A DNA stretch of 60,000 bases from Hormiphora californensis (GCA_020137815.1 CM035353.1:6398298-6458297); one strand, 5' to 3'. Shown: positions 31,441 to 47,045, counted from the first letter of the stretch. Numbers and translations: made by a program. Notes: a model not told the origin generated them from the letters alone.

Positions 31441-32510
31441 TTGATCAATGGCGTTATCATCCTCCAGGATTCCTAAACGTTGACATGCCAGCTGAAAGGT
31501 TGCTTGTGCTGTCAGCTAACACGGAAACAATATTTCCAACAGTTACCAGTTCCCGCTTAAAGTCTCGGCTCTCTGGCTTCTCATGGGCTCCTCATCCTCA
31601 TCGCATATTTCCTCCTCATTATTGAATTATGTACCCATTATTTACGTTTCCCTGCCCTAGCGTCCATCTCGCCCAATGAGTCAGCTGTCTAGTGTCTACA
31701 GAAAGAAAGAAAATATTCTAGTTCTTTTGCCTTTTGTATAAAGGTCTGCTGTCTTCCTCATTCCTCATCAGGCCATTCTTCATCTGGTTCTGAAGACAGC
31801 TCCCCAGCTCCCCTTTTGGCTCTGCGGGTTTTTTTGTTGGGGTAACCTCCAGTTGTAGAGATGGGGTGCTGTCACGGTGTATCATGGGAACGGAAGGTCC
31901 TGCAGGGGACCTCTCGGGGGCCTGGGCCTTCAATACAGGACTGAAAAAGAATAAAAATTCTTTAATGGATTACTATTCAAATCGTTACAAATTCTCCTCC
32001 TCATCAGTCATCAACCTGCTCCTCATTCAGTTCTTGGGTATCATCTGCGATCTCTTTGATATAATGACCCATTTGGAAGCAGGTCTTTTATGGTCCATTT
32101 CGTGGTATCAATTATAATTTATAGCCACGTATAATTGGCCTAGCCCACTGAAGTCGTACACCTGCACTAATTATTCATGATTCATACAGCTTTATTTTAT
32201 TGCACCATTGTATTTTAATCTTTTAATATAATCCTTCGGTCCTTCTGATCCAGGCAATGTCCCATAGGTTTCTTGGATACCCGAAAGAGACGGGAGGAAC
32301 TGGAAATCGTACCAGAAGCTTTCTTGGCTCGCGTTTTCGTCCCTGTGTATAAAGTTAGTAACTCCGGCCAAGTTATTAAACGTATAAGCTAAGCTCACTT
32401 TCGGGTATTTCATATTGTGAGTGTGACATGGTGAAACTATTATAGAAATCCATTTATTACTTTCACAATAGAGATTACAGTTTGGAAATGACGTTGTCAG
32501 TATAACTATA
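31441..32510. other. No assignable gene; possible minus-strand exons
   Basis: The minus-strand frames at 31933-31718 (SLQLEVTPTKKPAEPKGELG) and 32413-32192 (VSLAYTFNNLAGVTNFIHRD) have protein-like composition. No domain is recognised. Confidence 0.25.
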
Positions 32511-32529
32511 TATCCACGGTTAGAACCTA

Positions 32530-32774
32530 CTCTGACGAATGGAAAAGTTCATAGACCAGTCCATTTGGATTATGGCGATGTTTTGTTCTGGGGAATTCCT
32601 CATTTCTTGTTTAGCTTTCCTGACGGTGGTATACTGAGTCCGTACCCGATATAGATGTTCTTTTAAATTGTTTAAATCATCTTCGAACTCCTTGAGAAAC
32701 AAATTTCTCTCTTTGATTTTTTCATCTTTTTCATCACAAGACATTTGTTCTGGTTTTCCTTTTCGTATTTGCAA
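32530..32774 (-). pseudogene. Transposase-like fragment ('EHLYRVRTQY...VQMD' family)
   Basis: The minus-strand frame reads LKEFEDDLNNLKEHLYRVRT, then TTVRKAKQEMRN, then IAIIQMDWSMNFS and RQSR. I recall multi-copy invertebrate proteins with 'H..R...QY..I..LK..L.....VQMDFAENY.C...REIQSA', probably DDE transposases in which the D of QMD is catalytic (recollection and inference). The fragment ends at that site, so it is not functional here. Confidence 0.45.
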
Positions 32775-34990
32775 AATATGACGTTGCCGGGTACTTTTCT
32801 AAGGTCAATAGATTCCTCGACATTTTCCTTCTCACAAAGGTCGTTACATTTGTTACGACCGTAACGTAACGGTCGTTATTACGGTCGTAACAAAACGTTA
32901 CATATTTGCATACAATGTACATTTTCTCCTTTATGACAACATAAAATTGTGCGTATGAGAAAGAGCTTAACAAGATCTACAAGTAGGTATTTGTTTCGTC
33001 CAAAAATTATGAGGATAGCCACAGCTACAGCGTCTCAAACATGCGTTACGGTCGTTACGAACATGCCAAAAAACGCCTTTTATTGGATTTGCTCTTTCCA
33101 TAGACATCATGTGAAATACTTATTGACATCCGGGGTAGTCGAGACAATTTCCTATCGAATGGTACCAAAATTTTTAAAATTTGTTAAAAAAATGTTTTCA
33201 TGAATTGAAACATCTATGTTCCCATTCATGCATCAGGGTGAGCTGATTCTGTCTTCAACTTCTGTCTTCAAACTCTTCAACTTCTTCATGGTTTGAGACG
33301 GTGTACTTCCGGACAATTACTAACTGACCGAGTGGCTTGTTTCACGAACTCCATTAGGTACTTTCCGGGGCTTTGGGGGTGATCTCACATCATGATCAGA
33401 GCCCTCACTTCCAATTTCTTCACCGGAGCCACCAATTGTGACGAGCGGCCTTTTCTTTTATCCTCCTGATAATCCTTTTATTCCCGTTTCAAAATAAAAC
33501 AGCTGTTTCCTTTCTTGCAACACAATTTGGATGTGGAAACGGGAACTGACTGGAAAAAGGTAGCGAGACGCTCAGACACACTCCCTGGACGGCACGCAAC
33601 CAGCAGAGGGTGTGTACGCACTGCGCAGCCTACAGCCACACGCGAGAACGTAACGGAGAATCATCCTAAGTGAAACCCCGTGCGCTACGTCTAAATCGTC
33701 CATAAAGTGTGTCTGAGCGCCTACCTTCCTTCCAGATCATTTCTCAACTCCGAAAAAATACAAAATACAAATATTTCATTACAAAATAAAGTACTCATAT
33801 CACAAAATCACCACAGCGTCATGCCGGAAACAATACGAAGTTTTAATAAGTGTTGGGGAATGACTATTAAGGAGATTAGGAGATCGCTATTTTTTGATCG
33901 CAGTGCCGCTACGGAGCGGAGAACTGAGTTCTTCGCTCCGTAGTTCTCAAAACTCCAAACTTGTTGTTCAGCCGGTTTGAATTTAGATAAATACTCTAAC
34001 AACATTTCTGACATTTCTTGATGTAATTGCGATCGGTATAATTAAGTCATGTTTTAATTACATAATTAGAATAAATATGGGTATGCACAACATAAAAAGG
34101 GGTTTCCTTTGGCGAAGAGGTTATATTGAGTAAAACTGTCAATTTGATAAATTGTAAAAATGTTTGTTATTTACTGCCTATAAAAATACTTGCCTGTTGT
34201 TTCCACCATTTCTCCATGAAGGTGTCCGCGGCCTCCTCGACCTCCGTCTTCTTTTCCGTTTTCACCTTCTTCCCCTTGTTCAGTGACCCCTTAGGGCGCC
34301 CTCTTTTCCTTTTCCCTCCTTCTTCCTCAGCTGCCACCTAGAATGAGAAATAAGACATAAGTCCGGAGGTACTAAATTTACAGAAAGGGGGCAAGACCTT
34401 CGCGGAAATAACTATTCATTGTATATTAAGTCCATTGTTCAATGTGAGACCTAATGTGGCTAACGAAGGATAATCTCTATTATCAGTTGGAGTTGAACAT
34501 CGAAGAACGTTGAAACCGTTCGTTCTCTGCGTTGATAGGCAACTGTGCTCTTACAATATGTAATGGCAACGGATTTGATATAGATAAAGTTAATCAACTC
34601 GTTCATGAAAGTCACATGGAATCATCATCTGAACTTTCAGAATCACCACTCTCTGTACTTAAATCCCCACTACAGTCGTTGTTATAGACTGGATTGTTGA
34701 CCTGGTGTTCTCGCAGTTTTTACACATATGCACTGGCCCCCACATTGCCTCTCTTCTTTATTGCAGCTGCACCTGTTACAACCGTACCCTGTAGTGCACC
34801 CACACATCTTAACTTCCATCAGAAAAGGATAGTAAAATGCCGGGGTTTCTTGGGAAATTTTTTCGCTAGATTACATGTTATACATCCAGCATCATCAGCT
34901 AAAAGTTTGGTAAAAACTATCACGCTTCATGGCTAAAATATATATGCAAAAAATGGTCAAGCTAAATAAAATTATACATTTTCTAACTCG
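32775..34990. other. No recognisable gene; CGTTAC words and a small palindrome
   Basis: Repeated GTAACG/CGTTAC words form hairpins at about 32838-32905. A quasi-palindrome CTACGGAGCGGAGAACTGAG...CTCCGTAG lies at about 33909-33943. Short frames elsewhere (33707-34341, 34694-34936) are unassigned. Confidence 0.4.
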
Positions 34991-34997
34991 AGGCCAC

Positions 34998-35480
34998 TCA
35001 AGTTGTAGGTTATCGGGATGGAGGGTAGCTGTAGGTGGTGCTGATGGAGGTCCAGCAGTTAGAGTAACAGGAAGGGAGCAGTTGGTGGATAACTGTACAG
35101 CTCCCCAGGATCCGTCTGGAACTTTTAGAGGTACTGCCCTTGTGGCGGAGGTGCAGTTAGTGGCAGAGGAACAGTAGGTGAATCGGCTCCTCAGGCTGTC
35201 GATGAAGTCCTCGTCTGTTGATGTTCCTCATCTCTTGGCAGAGGTTGGCTGCAGATCCGGCGGAGGTGAAGGTAATAATAAGGAGAAGGGCAAACATTGT
35301 AATAGTTGTAGGTTATCGGTAGGGGTGGATGTAGATGGTGCTGAGGGAGGTGGTGCTGAGGGAGTAACAGGAAGGGAGCAGTTGCTTGATAATTGTACAG
35401 CTCCCCAGGATCCGTCTGGGACTTTCAGAGGTACTGTCCTTGTGGCGGAGGTGCAGTATGTGAATCGGCGGTCGATGTAG
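34998..35480. repeat. Imperfect tandem duplication, about 305-bp period
   Basis: AGTTGTAGGTTATCGG...GGAAGGGAGCAGTTG...CTCCCCAGGATCCGTCTGG...GGTACTG-CCTTGTGGCGG occurs at 34998-35180 and again at 35303-35480. Both strands are open in this block. On the minus strand it reads LKVPDGSWGAVQLS.NCSLPV followed by a Pro/Ser/Thr-rich stretch; on the plus strand VTGREQL.DNCTAPQDPSG. I cannot tell which strand, if any, is translated. Confidence 0.6.
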
Positions 35481-35499
35481 TCCTCGTTTTTTAAGTTAA

Positions 35500-36480
35500 A
35501 TTCCAGTTTAGCTTTTTCAAAAAGTCTGTTGGTCCTATTGCCTGTGATGTAGGATGGTAATGCTCCTGCATACTACGAAAGAGTAGCAGTTGACTGGGTG
35601 TCTACGAGAGTAGCACAAAGAGGATTGGCAGATTCCTCATTAGTCGCAGTATTGCCTCGGCTCCCTCCATTAAATAACGTATTAATTCCTCTTTATTGAT
35701 CGCTAGCCCGTTTTGTTCAATAATATAGTTAACTTAATTTGTGGTATAAAAATGGTGCGATGAAATGTTCTCAGTTCCCACTATTTGGCTGAATGCTGGA
35801 GCAAGCATCTCCACTGCCGATAACATGTACATCATGATATTGCTTGTCTGTTCGGCACCTTTCTGGTTGTGGCCCTGACAGGTCGATATCGCTGAGATGA
35901 ACCTGACGTGAGAGAATGTACTTATAAATAAAGTAGTTAACTAAATTTGTGGTATGAAAAAGTGGTAGTATGAAACGGTATGGTGAAATATTCTTTGTTC
36001 TCACCTTGGCTATTTGAGCGACATGGCAGATGGAAGGGGGTTAGGGGGAAATATATCCCAGTACATGAAGTAAGGGCTCCGGTGTTCTGTCATCCATGGA
36101 TTCTTCACGTCCTTGTAGCTCGGAAGAATTGTCAGATTCTGCTTGCACAAAACTGTCTCTAAAGTTTGATAACGCCTCCTCCCCATTTCATAGCTGATAA
36201 GAATATACATATTATAATACCGCGGCTGCGGATTTGTGTTCTACCTGATGAATTTCTAATCCTATCACGTTTAGCGTTGACCACCATGTCAGGATTGGGA
36301 TTGATAACGATCTTGCCGTTTTCTCTGGCTTGAACTCTTCACACAGGTCGTCCCCTCTTCTCTTTTAGTTAGAATACCCGGAATGCCTATTTATAAAAAG
36401 CAAAGAGTGAATTAACCTTTTCCCTAATTAATTAATAAGAGCCGTTCCCATAACTTTTGTTAATTTAAAAATCGATTAAG
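35500..36480. other. Short duplications and a minus-strand exon-like frame
   Basis: A GTTAACT-AATTTGTGGTAT segment occurs at about 35727 and 35935. The minus-strand frame at 36210-36010 reads RRYQTLETVLCKQNLTILPS, then YKDVKNPWMTEH; its TCACGTCCTTGTAGCTCGGA stretch also occurs at 46346-46366. At 36198-36372 lies one copy of a module (CCGCGGCTGCGGATTTGTGT ... CTGGCTTGAACTCTTCAC) that recurs at 48130-48310, 48826-49000 and partly at 53420-53490. Confidence 0.45.
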
Positions 36481-36488
36481 AATATTAA

Positions 36489-36675
36489 GCCAAAAACTAA
36501 TTGAAATTAGTTGGCGGGAAAGGTGACCCACTTACACCTTTTGCTACTGCCGGGTATCACCACGAACTCTCATTCTATCCCTCGGTATCTCAATCCCTTA
36601 TTTTTCGAGGGTAACTTAAATTCCTGTTCGTTCTATCCCTCTCTCTCCTCCCTGTCCCTGTCTCTCTCTCTCTCT

Positions 36676-36762
<87 letters not shown>

Positions 36763-36894
36763 TCTCACTCTATCACTCTCTCTTTCACTGTCTTATTCCA
36801 TATTATATTCACCTCTTATATCCCTGATCCCGGCAGCAGGCAAAGGTGTAAGTGGGTCACCTTTCCCGCCAACTAATTTCAATTAGTTTTTGGC
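36489..36894. mobile_element. TTAA-flanked MITE, copy 1 (406 bp)
   Basis: Terminal repeats of about 65 bp start GCCAAAAACTAATT and contain GGCGGGAAAGGTG. TTAA stands at both ends (36485-36488 and 36895-36898), which is the target of piggyBac-type elements. The interior is mostly a CT microsatellite (about 36640-36790), so the long plus-strand Ser/Leu frame through it is not a gene. A second copy lies at 51645-51899. Confidence 0.75.
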
Positions 36895-36898
36895 TTAA

Positions 36899-37010
36899 TT
36901 TAGGTCCCTTTTTGGTTTCTAATCGCAGCATGACATTATTTCATGATGTAATATTGTCGAAATGATGCGTTATATTAGAAACGAGACAAATTTCTGTGAA
37001 AATCGTATTT
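36899..37010. repeat. Segment shared with 51904-52015
   Basis: GGTCCCTTTTTGGTTTCTAAT...GACATTATTTCATGATGTAA...GAGAAACGAGAC.AATTTCTGTG follows the right end of both TTAA MITE copies. Confidence 0.7.
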
Positions 37011-37988
37011 TCCCAGTGGTGCTCGATTGCTTAACGTTCAAATCCAATTGGCCGTTTAAAAATCCTTGCCGTCTCAAGTCGTCACACACCAACAAGAGAT
37101 ATACGTCTAATTCTAGGAGACAATCGTTGTTATGCTCCAGGTTGTTTAGAAGTAGACAGGTAGACAGTTGAATCGCTAGTTTACTCCTTTGATTGAGACG
37201 GTTTTCCGCGCGAGATCGTGACGTTAGAGGGCGCGCGGTACTTGTTCATCCTGGCCCGCGCCGTACATACACCATGATTGATAGACACAGATATCAGTAG
37301 GCCTATCGAATTGCGAGTAACTCTATATTACCGATCTACCGCCTATCTATGGCTTTAAAAGCTTCCTTGGCCTTCACTTAGTCACAGAATGAGTCTACTT
37401 TTCCATAAAAATACCCCAATTTCAACTGAATTATGATTTTTTGATTTTAGCCACATCTAAGTGTAAGAGAAACTCGTCTCTTTTTGTTCGTATCTAAATG
37501 TGGTGATTAGTGTTTCGTGATACATCTAATCGGGGTCTAACGGAGTGATTTTGCATTGTTAATTGGTGGTATTTAAGCCTTCATGTGTACCATGGGTCAT
37601 AGGAGTGGTGAGGTGGATCTTCATCGTGTACATAGGCCGAGTCTGTCAACCTAGCGAGTCATTCCAAATAAGGTATGATTGGCCGCATCCGCGCGGCTTC
37701 ACCGCGCGAAGTCTACTGAATGCACCGGTGCGTCCTCCAGCCAGTTTCCAAAATAACCCAGGGCCATACAATCTACACTCAGTGTATATTGTGTGCCATG
37801 TGTTGTGAGCTGCCTGCACAGTGCACGGTTTGTTGAACTTGTACAGCTTTATGGATGTTTAAAAAAAAGAGCACCATTTAGTTTTTAGAAAATAGTTTGG
37901 TCATTGATCTTCATTGAAGTCAGGTCACAGGACTCTGGATAATTAAACAGTGCAATGTCAATGAATAAATACGTTTAAAAAACACACG

Positions 37989-38033
<45 letters not shown>

Positions 38034-38102
38034 CTCTCTCTCTCTCTCTCTTCCGCTCAATTTCAAAATACAATACAAAATTCAAGAATAATAAGTTACA
38101 TA
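37011..38102. other. No recognisable gene; AC/CT microsatellite
   Basis: (AC)n at about 37989-38030 runs directly into (CT)n at 38031-38050. Short frames at 37563-37808 are unassigned. This is probably the 3' flank of the hAT-like gene. Confidence 0.4.
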
Positions 38103-38139
38103 TTGAGTCCTATTGAGTCCTATTGAGTCCTATTGAGTC

Positions 38140-38142
<3 letters not shown>
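38103..38142. repeat. 10-bp tandem repeat (ATTGAGTCCT), four units
   Basis: Four identical decamers lie immediately downstream of the alternative stop codon of the hAT-like gene. Confidence 0.9.
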
Positions 38143-42278
<4,136 letters not shown>

Positions 42279-42289
42279 GTTTCTAAACT

Positions 42290-42790
42290 GCTAGATCACT
42301 ATAAGATTTTATACAGTATACTGCCAATCGGTTGACTGATGGGTGAATGTAGGGAGGGACGAGGGTAAAGGGAAAATATATTGTATTGGGAATTGACAAG
42401 TTTTGTGATATAGGGCAATCCCGAGCTTCCCAGTAAATTGGGGTTTTGTTGTACATATGGATTATTTTTCATCTTCGTGTTTTATTTCTAAAGTGTGTTT
42501 TAAACGACTTGACCTGAGATTCCTGGAAATTCAGGATTTCCCCTTTGTAAATACACGCGCAATGCGCCAAATTCGAAGAATTACTGGTCAAGTCGCTTGA
42601 AACGGACTTTAATACATGTTTGTCGCTGTTTTGTGTCTTTCCACATGTCAAGATGTGCCAACTAGTGTCTCCGGTGGCCGTTGCTACGCCAGTTGCCATG
42701 CGTGTACATTACTCCGCAAAATTTCGACCCTATATTTTCACTTTTCAAGCGCGCGCGTACTGAAAAACTTGGAGCGCGCAAAAACTGCGT
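42290..42790. other. Upstream region of the hAT-like gene
   Basis: No coding exon recognised. GC-rich CGCGC words begin near 42550 and increase towards 42800. A promoter could lie at 42300-42450, but no motif is decisive. Confidence 0.3.
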
Positions 42791-42798
42791 CCTTGTCT

Positions 42799-42972
42799 GC
42801 GCGCGGTTAAGATTTTGTTTTAGAAAATAATATTTCTGCAAACTTTGTTTTCCCACGCTCTTCGCGCGCCGTGGGAAAGATAATAGTCTCGCGCGCGGTT
42901 AGTTTTGCTTTAGAAAATAATTAATCTGCAAACGTTATGTTCCCACGCTCTTCGCGCGCCGTGGGAAAAGAA
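42799..42972. repeat. 92-bp tandem duplication with CG-rich hairpins
   Basis: GCGCGCGGTTA...TTTAGAAAATAAT...TCTGCAAAC...TTCCCACGCTCTTCGCGCGC-CGTGGGAAA occurs twice in tandem (42799-42878 and 42891-42970). TTCCCACG...CGTGGGAA is a hairpin in each unit. CpG-rich against an AT-rich background. Confidence 0.8.
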
Positions 42973-43575
42973 ATGCTCCAATCAACCCGCGCCGCGCTTT
43001 GTATTTGCGCGTGATAAAAGATCACGGTGCATTTGCCACCGCCAAATAAGATCACCGCATGTTGTCCAAACACATTTTGCTCGCAGTAGGTTAGCTGGTG
43101 AGGTAAATCAAACAAGAAACATTTAACTTGAAAATACAAATAAATTATCTCAATCCACATTGATCAATATATAAAGTCCATCAACATGTTGCAACATACC
43201 AGTCACAAACATACAATTTATCATTATAAAACGCTATGACTTATGTTTTAAAATATCCAGGGTTCACCAAAAGAACATTTGGATGCTCTCAGCAGCCAGC
43301 ACCTAGCTTTCCGACAAACAGACAGTTATTGTTAACACTTAACACTGTTAATATTAATTATTATTAACAGACAACAGTTGATCTTGCCCATGAAGTCTGA
43401 ACTTTCCGCTTTCGTTTAATATCACCATCATCGTCATCATACAGGGAACCTGGAAATATAAAATCAATTTCAGTAACAAATATTTGCCGTTCAACTCAAA
43501 ATTTTACGCGAAATTTGCCGTTCAAAAAATCTTGATAGAGTTAAGATTTTCAATCGAGCACCACTGGGCGTATTT
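42973..43575. other. No recognisable gene
   Basis: AT-rich with GTTAACACTTAACACTGTTAA words near 43330. Nothing assignable. Confidence 0.4.
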
Positions 43576-43576
43576 T

Positions 43577-44408
43577 AGACGTCATAATGACGTCATTTGA
43601 CGTAATTTGTGACGTCGTAACGACGTAATTGCATCACGATATATTTTGAATCAGTACCGCAAAGGAGCTTGTAAAGTTTCATTGACCACAGTGGTTAGGA
43701 AAGGGAGTTTTTGCTCGAAAAACGTTCAATTTGCTGAATTTTTCGTCAAATTTTTGAGTTCCGACGCGATTTAAGGGCTCAAAACGATAAGCTACGAAAA
43801 TTCGCTATATAGTATCTGAAAGTTCAGACGATTTGCCGGTAACGATTTTCCGTCAAATCAGAAATCGGAACAAGTCTTCAGGTTGCTAGAGGCGTTTGAA
43901 AAAAGTTAGTCGGTCTCGCGCAATAACGTCACTCGTGACGTCATTGCGCACGTCATAGGTAAGATGGAGAGTCGCCACCCAGATGGGTACATGCACGAGA
44001 CAATTATCTGTCGAATGCCGCTTGGTTTAAGGTCGTACGATGTCTGGTTCGTCTCAAACTGGGACCAAACGGAAGGTAACAAAGCGTCTATACATATATA
44101 TATATATCAACCTAGTTATCCCCACACTGAATTTTCTGTTTTGGGGGTGGTGTTATAACTTTTGAACAGAAAGAGCTAGCCACTTGAAATTTTTACCATC
44201 GATAGAGGTCTACAAGAAGCTTCTAAGTACAAAATTTCAGCTTCCTAGCTCTTCCGGTTCGGGAGTTATCGCATGTCAAAAAGTGCCAAAATGGCCTAAA
44301 AGTATGAAATAACTATATATACGCTGTGAGCAAGCGGTCCGTTTTTGGGGGAAATTTTTTTCGGGGGATGGATGGGGTCACCTTTGCGCTTGCCAGCGCA
44401 GTGATATT
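43577..44408. repeat. About 830-bp dispersed element, copy 1, with TGACGTCA clusters
   Basis: Nearly collinear with 52016-52865 (roughly 90% identical by eye). It begins with GACGTCATAATGACGTCATT and has a second palindromic cluster (ATGACGTCACTCGTGACGTC) near 43925. Then follows a short frame starting MESRHPDGYMHETIICRMPL and a simple-repeat patch ((TA)n here, (TATG)n in the other copy). It ends in CTTTGCGCTTGCCAGCGCAG and TGATATT. TGACGTCA is the consensus CREB/ATF site. No protein of recognisable family is encoded. Confidence 0.75.
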
Positions 44409-44409
44409 G

Positions 44410-44660
44410 CAATAATGAATTATAAAATCAAGAGCCTTATTTTGACGCTTAAAGGTTATAACACTCCTTGAACTTCTCCTCAATAGTTTTCAAGTCCTGT
44501 GGAGATAAGTTCTCGAATTTACTGTCCCTAGACGTAGACAACCCTTTCATCCCTTAGGCCAACGCATTAATGTTGCCACGCCGATCTTCTACCGGGTGCT
44601 GGTCCACGATGTCATTGTCATCTTATGCTTCATCTTCATTGTCAGACGGGGGCTAGCAAC
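44410..44660 (-). pseudogene. Repeat module A, copy 1: unrecognised C-terminal exon
   Basis: Shared with 48432-48680. In the minus strand it reads VEDRRGNINALA, a stop, then GMKGLS...DSKFENLSPQDLKTIEEKF and KECYNL. The stop and substitutions mark a broken copy. Confidence 0.55.
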
Positions 44661-45090
44661 TGCAACTGTGATTGCTTCACTTCTCGTTCTGCAATATGGC
44701 GGCCAAGAATCCGTATCGCTATCTCCGTAACCATTAAATCTGCTTCGTTTAATAAATAACAGACCTTTATACTTGTGTTCACAAATTATGAAACTTGTCA
44801 TATTATGTTAGCTATGGCCGGGGTCACTTGTCCTGGCCTCAATAGCGGATTATTTTTTCGACAACGCAGTGACTCAAAGCTTTCAACTTTCATTAATAAA
44901 TTAGGCATAGTGAGCTTCCAGTGATGTATGACACTACTTACAATATTCCAGTGTTTCGTGAAGGTCGCTGTGTGTGGGATGATGACACAGTTTTTTTTAA
45001 ACCGACTTTCATTGCACCTCTTAAAAAGTAGGTTTCAAATCTTATAGCAACAGGATATCTCTATAAATAGATAAAAATATGTAAATAAAA
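44648..45090 (-). pseudogene. Repeat module B, copy 1: truncated cyclin-box exon plus upstream segment
   Basis: About 440 bp shared with 46912-47380. The minus-strand frame (about 44781-44648) reads NTSIKVCYLLNEADLMVTEI, then AIRILGRHIAEREVKQSQLQ and LLA, where the module ends abruptly against module A. See 46882-47045 for the fuller copy. Confidence 0.55.
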
Positions 45091-45096
45091 ACTCTA

Positions 45097-46320
45097 TCAC
45101 ACAAAGTTATCCTGAATAGTTCTCCATTGCAGGGTGAGGATGACTGAACCTTTCTGCATTTCCTTTTTGCTCGGGTAACTCAAAGGGGTCACTTTCATTG
45201 CCAAGATCTCTGCTGCAGTGACTGGTTTCTTCGGTATGCACTTCACCCCCATGCCAAAGTTGCTTCCAGGAAGTTTCTTTAGGAACAAAACTGTCCCCAA
45301 CCCGTCAAACATCATCTTACCGCCAAGTGTAACCCTTTTCACATTAACATTATCGGTAGCCCAATTAGCGGACTCACATTGGTTACTGTCACAGCGGGAG
45401 GTATCTTGTTTACGCTAAGGCAGCGTTCTTCTCAAAGTTCCTCACTCTAGAATAGCCTGGACCCACCCCTAATTTGTCAGCATAATGAGCCAGTTGTCCC
45501 GAACCTGATAAATGTGATATCGCCACGCCAAATGCCGTTATCAGGGGTGGAGTATGAGTTTTTCTGGTAAGCTTTACCATGGCCTGGCCCAGGAAGGCTT
45601 GCTTGAGACGGTCATCGGACCTTGACCTTTTAGACTGTAGTGCCTCCAACAACAACCTTAATTTATTCGGAAGAAGGGCCAGCTGATCTTCGGTGCTCAG
45701 CTTATTCAGGTCAGGGATATGTGAATTGGCATCATAATCCATTTTCCTGATCACATCCCCTATAAGCTGCCCAACCACCGTAACCATTTCGTTCTCCATA
45801 TCTTCCACAGTCTTACTCTTCGACTTTCCAGAAAATATTTCCTGTAATTTCTTTGATGCCCCAGATGACACTATTACTACGTCCGCCTTCCCGCAAATAC
45901 TGGCGACAAAAACGTTATCACCATATCTTTCGAGGAGCTTCTTTTTAACCCATTGAGTTTCGTATGGCTGGACATTGTAATTCGCCATGTTTTGTGCCAG
46001 AGATGACAGAGTCACCATCTCCTCATCATCCTCTCTTTCAAAGTCGTTAAACACCTTTACAAGCGCCTCTGCTCGTTGCATTCGTACAACACTGCGGAAG
46101 GTAATGATTTTAGAATTCAGTGCAATATTTATAATTCCGTGCAAGGACGTGTTTGACTAGTCAGAAAGAAAGCCCACAAATTGCAAAACATACCTGGGGA
46201 TTTTCTGTTCGCGGATGAAGGCCTTGTGACATTTGCGGTGGTATACAGCATCAGCAGCAAACAAGCACGGCACACTGATGACTCGCCCGTGTATTCCCTC
46301 AAATTGGTCGTAAACCCTGT
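45097..46320 (-). pseudogene. Unnamed multi-copy transposon-associated gene, at least two exons, frame-broken near its end
   Basis: Exon A (46320-46194) reads RVYDQFEGIHGRVISVPCLF, then AADAVYHRKCHKAF. Exon B starts at 46091 (AG|T joins in phase) and reads EALVKVFNDFEREDDEEMVT, NVQPYETQWVKKKLLERYGD, then PDLNKLSTEDQLALLPNKLR and AFLGQAMVKLTRKTHTPP, to TAA near 45410. One frame over, sequence continues ESANWATDNVNVKRVTLGGK and FDGLGTVLFLKKLPG to a stop near 45097. I recall large families of uncharacterised cnidarian and fish proteins with the order 'D.V....YH..C', then 'K.ASIGQ.IV...RPR...PP...G', then 'W.ADNVDHN..TLDG...FHGMG'. The DNVN here would match their DNVD. Probably a mobile-element protein; catalytic role unknown. 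Confidence 0.55.
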
Positions 46321-46647
46321 CTGATGAATAAAATGTTATTTTTTCACGTCCTTGTAGCTCGGAGCTACCCCCTCCGGGTCCATGACATAGGGTCGCTTCG
46401 TTTGACCACCTGAGTTAGTTCGTTCCCTTTGTCTCGACATCCCCACTTCTTCCTCAGTTTATTGTACGATGATGTCCTTCCCACTACGTGTGATTTTCAT
46501 GACAGCTCCTTATGGCTCCTAACTACCTTGCATACAATATGGTCTTCAGTTTTCATGTGTCTCTTCATTTTGTATGTAATGTCCGGGGTCTTTAACTCTT
46601 CGCTCTTTCACTGCTTTATTATCAATTACGTCCTCGATTATGCTCCT

Positions 46648-46858
46648 TTCTCGGAAGGTGTCAGTGTAACAATTACGCGCCGCGGGTTCTCTTGCAGCCC
46701 GCTCAGTCGTGAGTGGACATGCTAACAATAGTGAAATTACATACACGCAATGTCATATTTACAGTGTAATTTCACTATTGTTAGCATGTCCACTCAAGAC
46801 TGAGCGGGCTGCAACAGAACCCACGGCGTGTAATTGTTACACTGACACCTTCCGAGAA
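46648..46858. repeat. 211-bp palindrome, arms about 95 bp
   Basis: TTCTCGGAAGGTGTCAGTGT...TTAGCATGTCCACTCA and its inverse flank a spacer of about 20 bp near 46750. Arms differ by a handful of substitutions. The right arm ends 24 bp from the cyclin-box exon. Confidence 0.85.
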
Positions 46859-46881
46859 TGCAGCATTAGAGTACATTACCA

Positions 46882-47045
46882 TTAGTTTGCTTGCTAGGAA
46901 AATAGCCGTTATGGCTAGCAACTGCAACTGTGATTCTTTCACTTCTCGTTCTGCAATATGGTGGCCAAGAATCCGTATCGCTATCTCCGTAACCATTAAA
47001 TCTGCTTCGTTTAATGAATAACAGACCTTTATACTTGTGTTCACA
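46882..47045 (-). pseudogene. Repeat module B, copy 2: cyclin-box exon
   Basis: The minus-strand exon begins near 47045 after an ACAAG acceptor-like site, reads KVCYSLNEADLMVTEIAIRI, then LGHHIAEREVKESQLQLLAI and TAIFLASKLM, and ends at a GTAATG donor. The pattern 'slne..L...I.IR.L....V....LQLL.IT..FLASK' is helices 1-3 of a cyclin box, as in mitotic cyclins. The canonical 'ASKYEE' reads ASKLM at the splice site. Cyclins bind and activate cyclin-dependent kinases through this fold. No further cyclin exon was found, and the exon is embedded in a repeated module, so capture or duplication of a host exon is likely. Confidence 0.55.

Noticed and set aside
36640-36790. Long Ser/Leu open frame
   Set aside because: Translation of a CT microsatellite inside the TTAA MITE.
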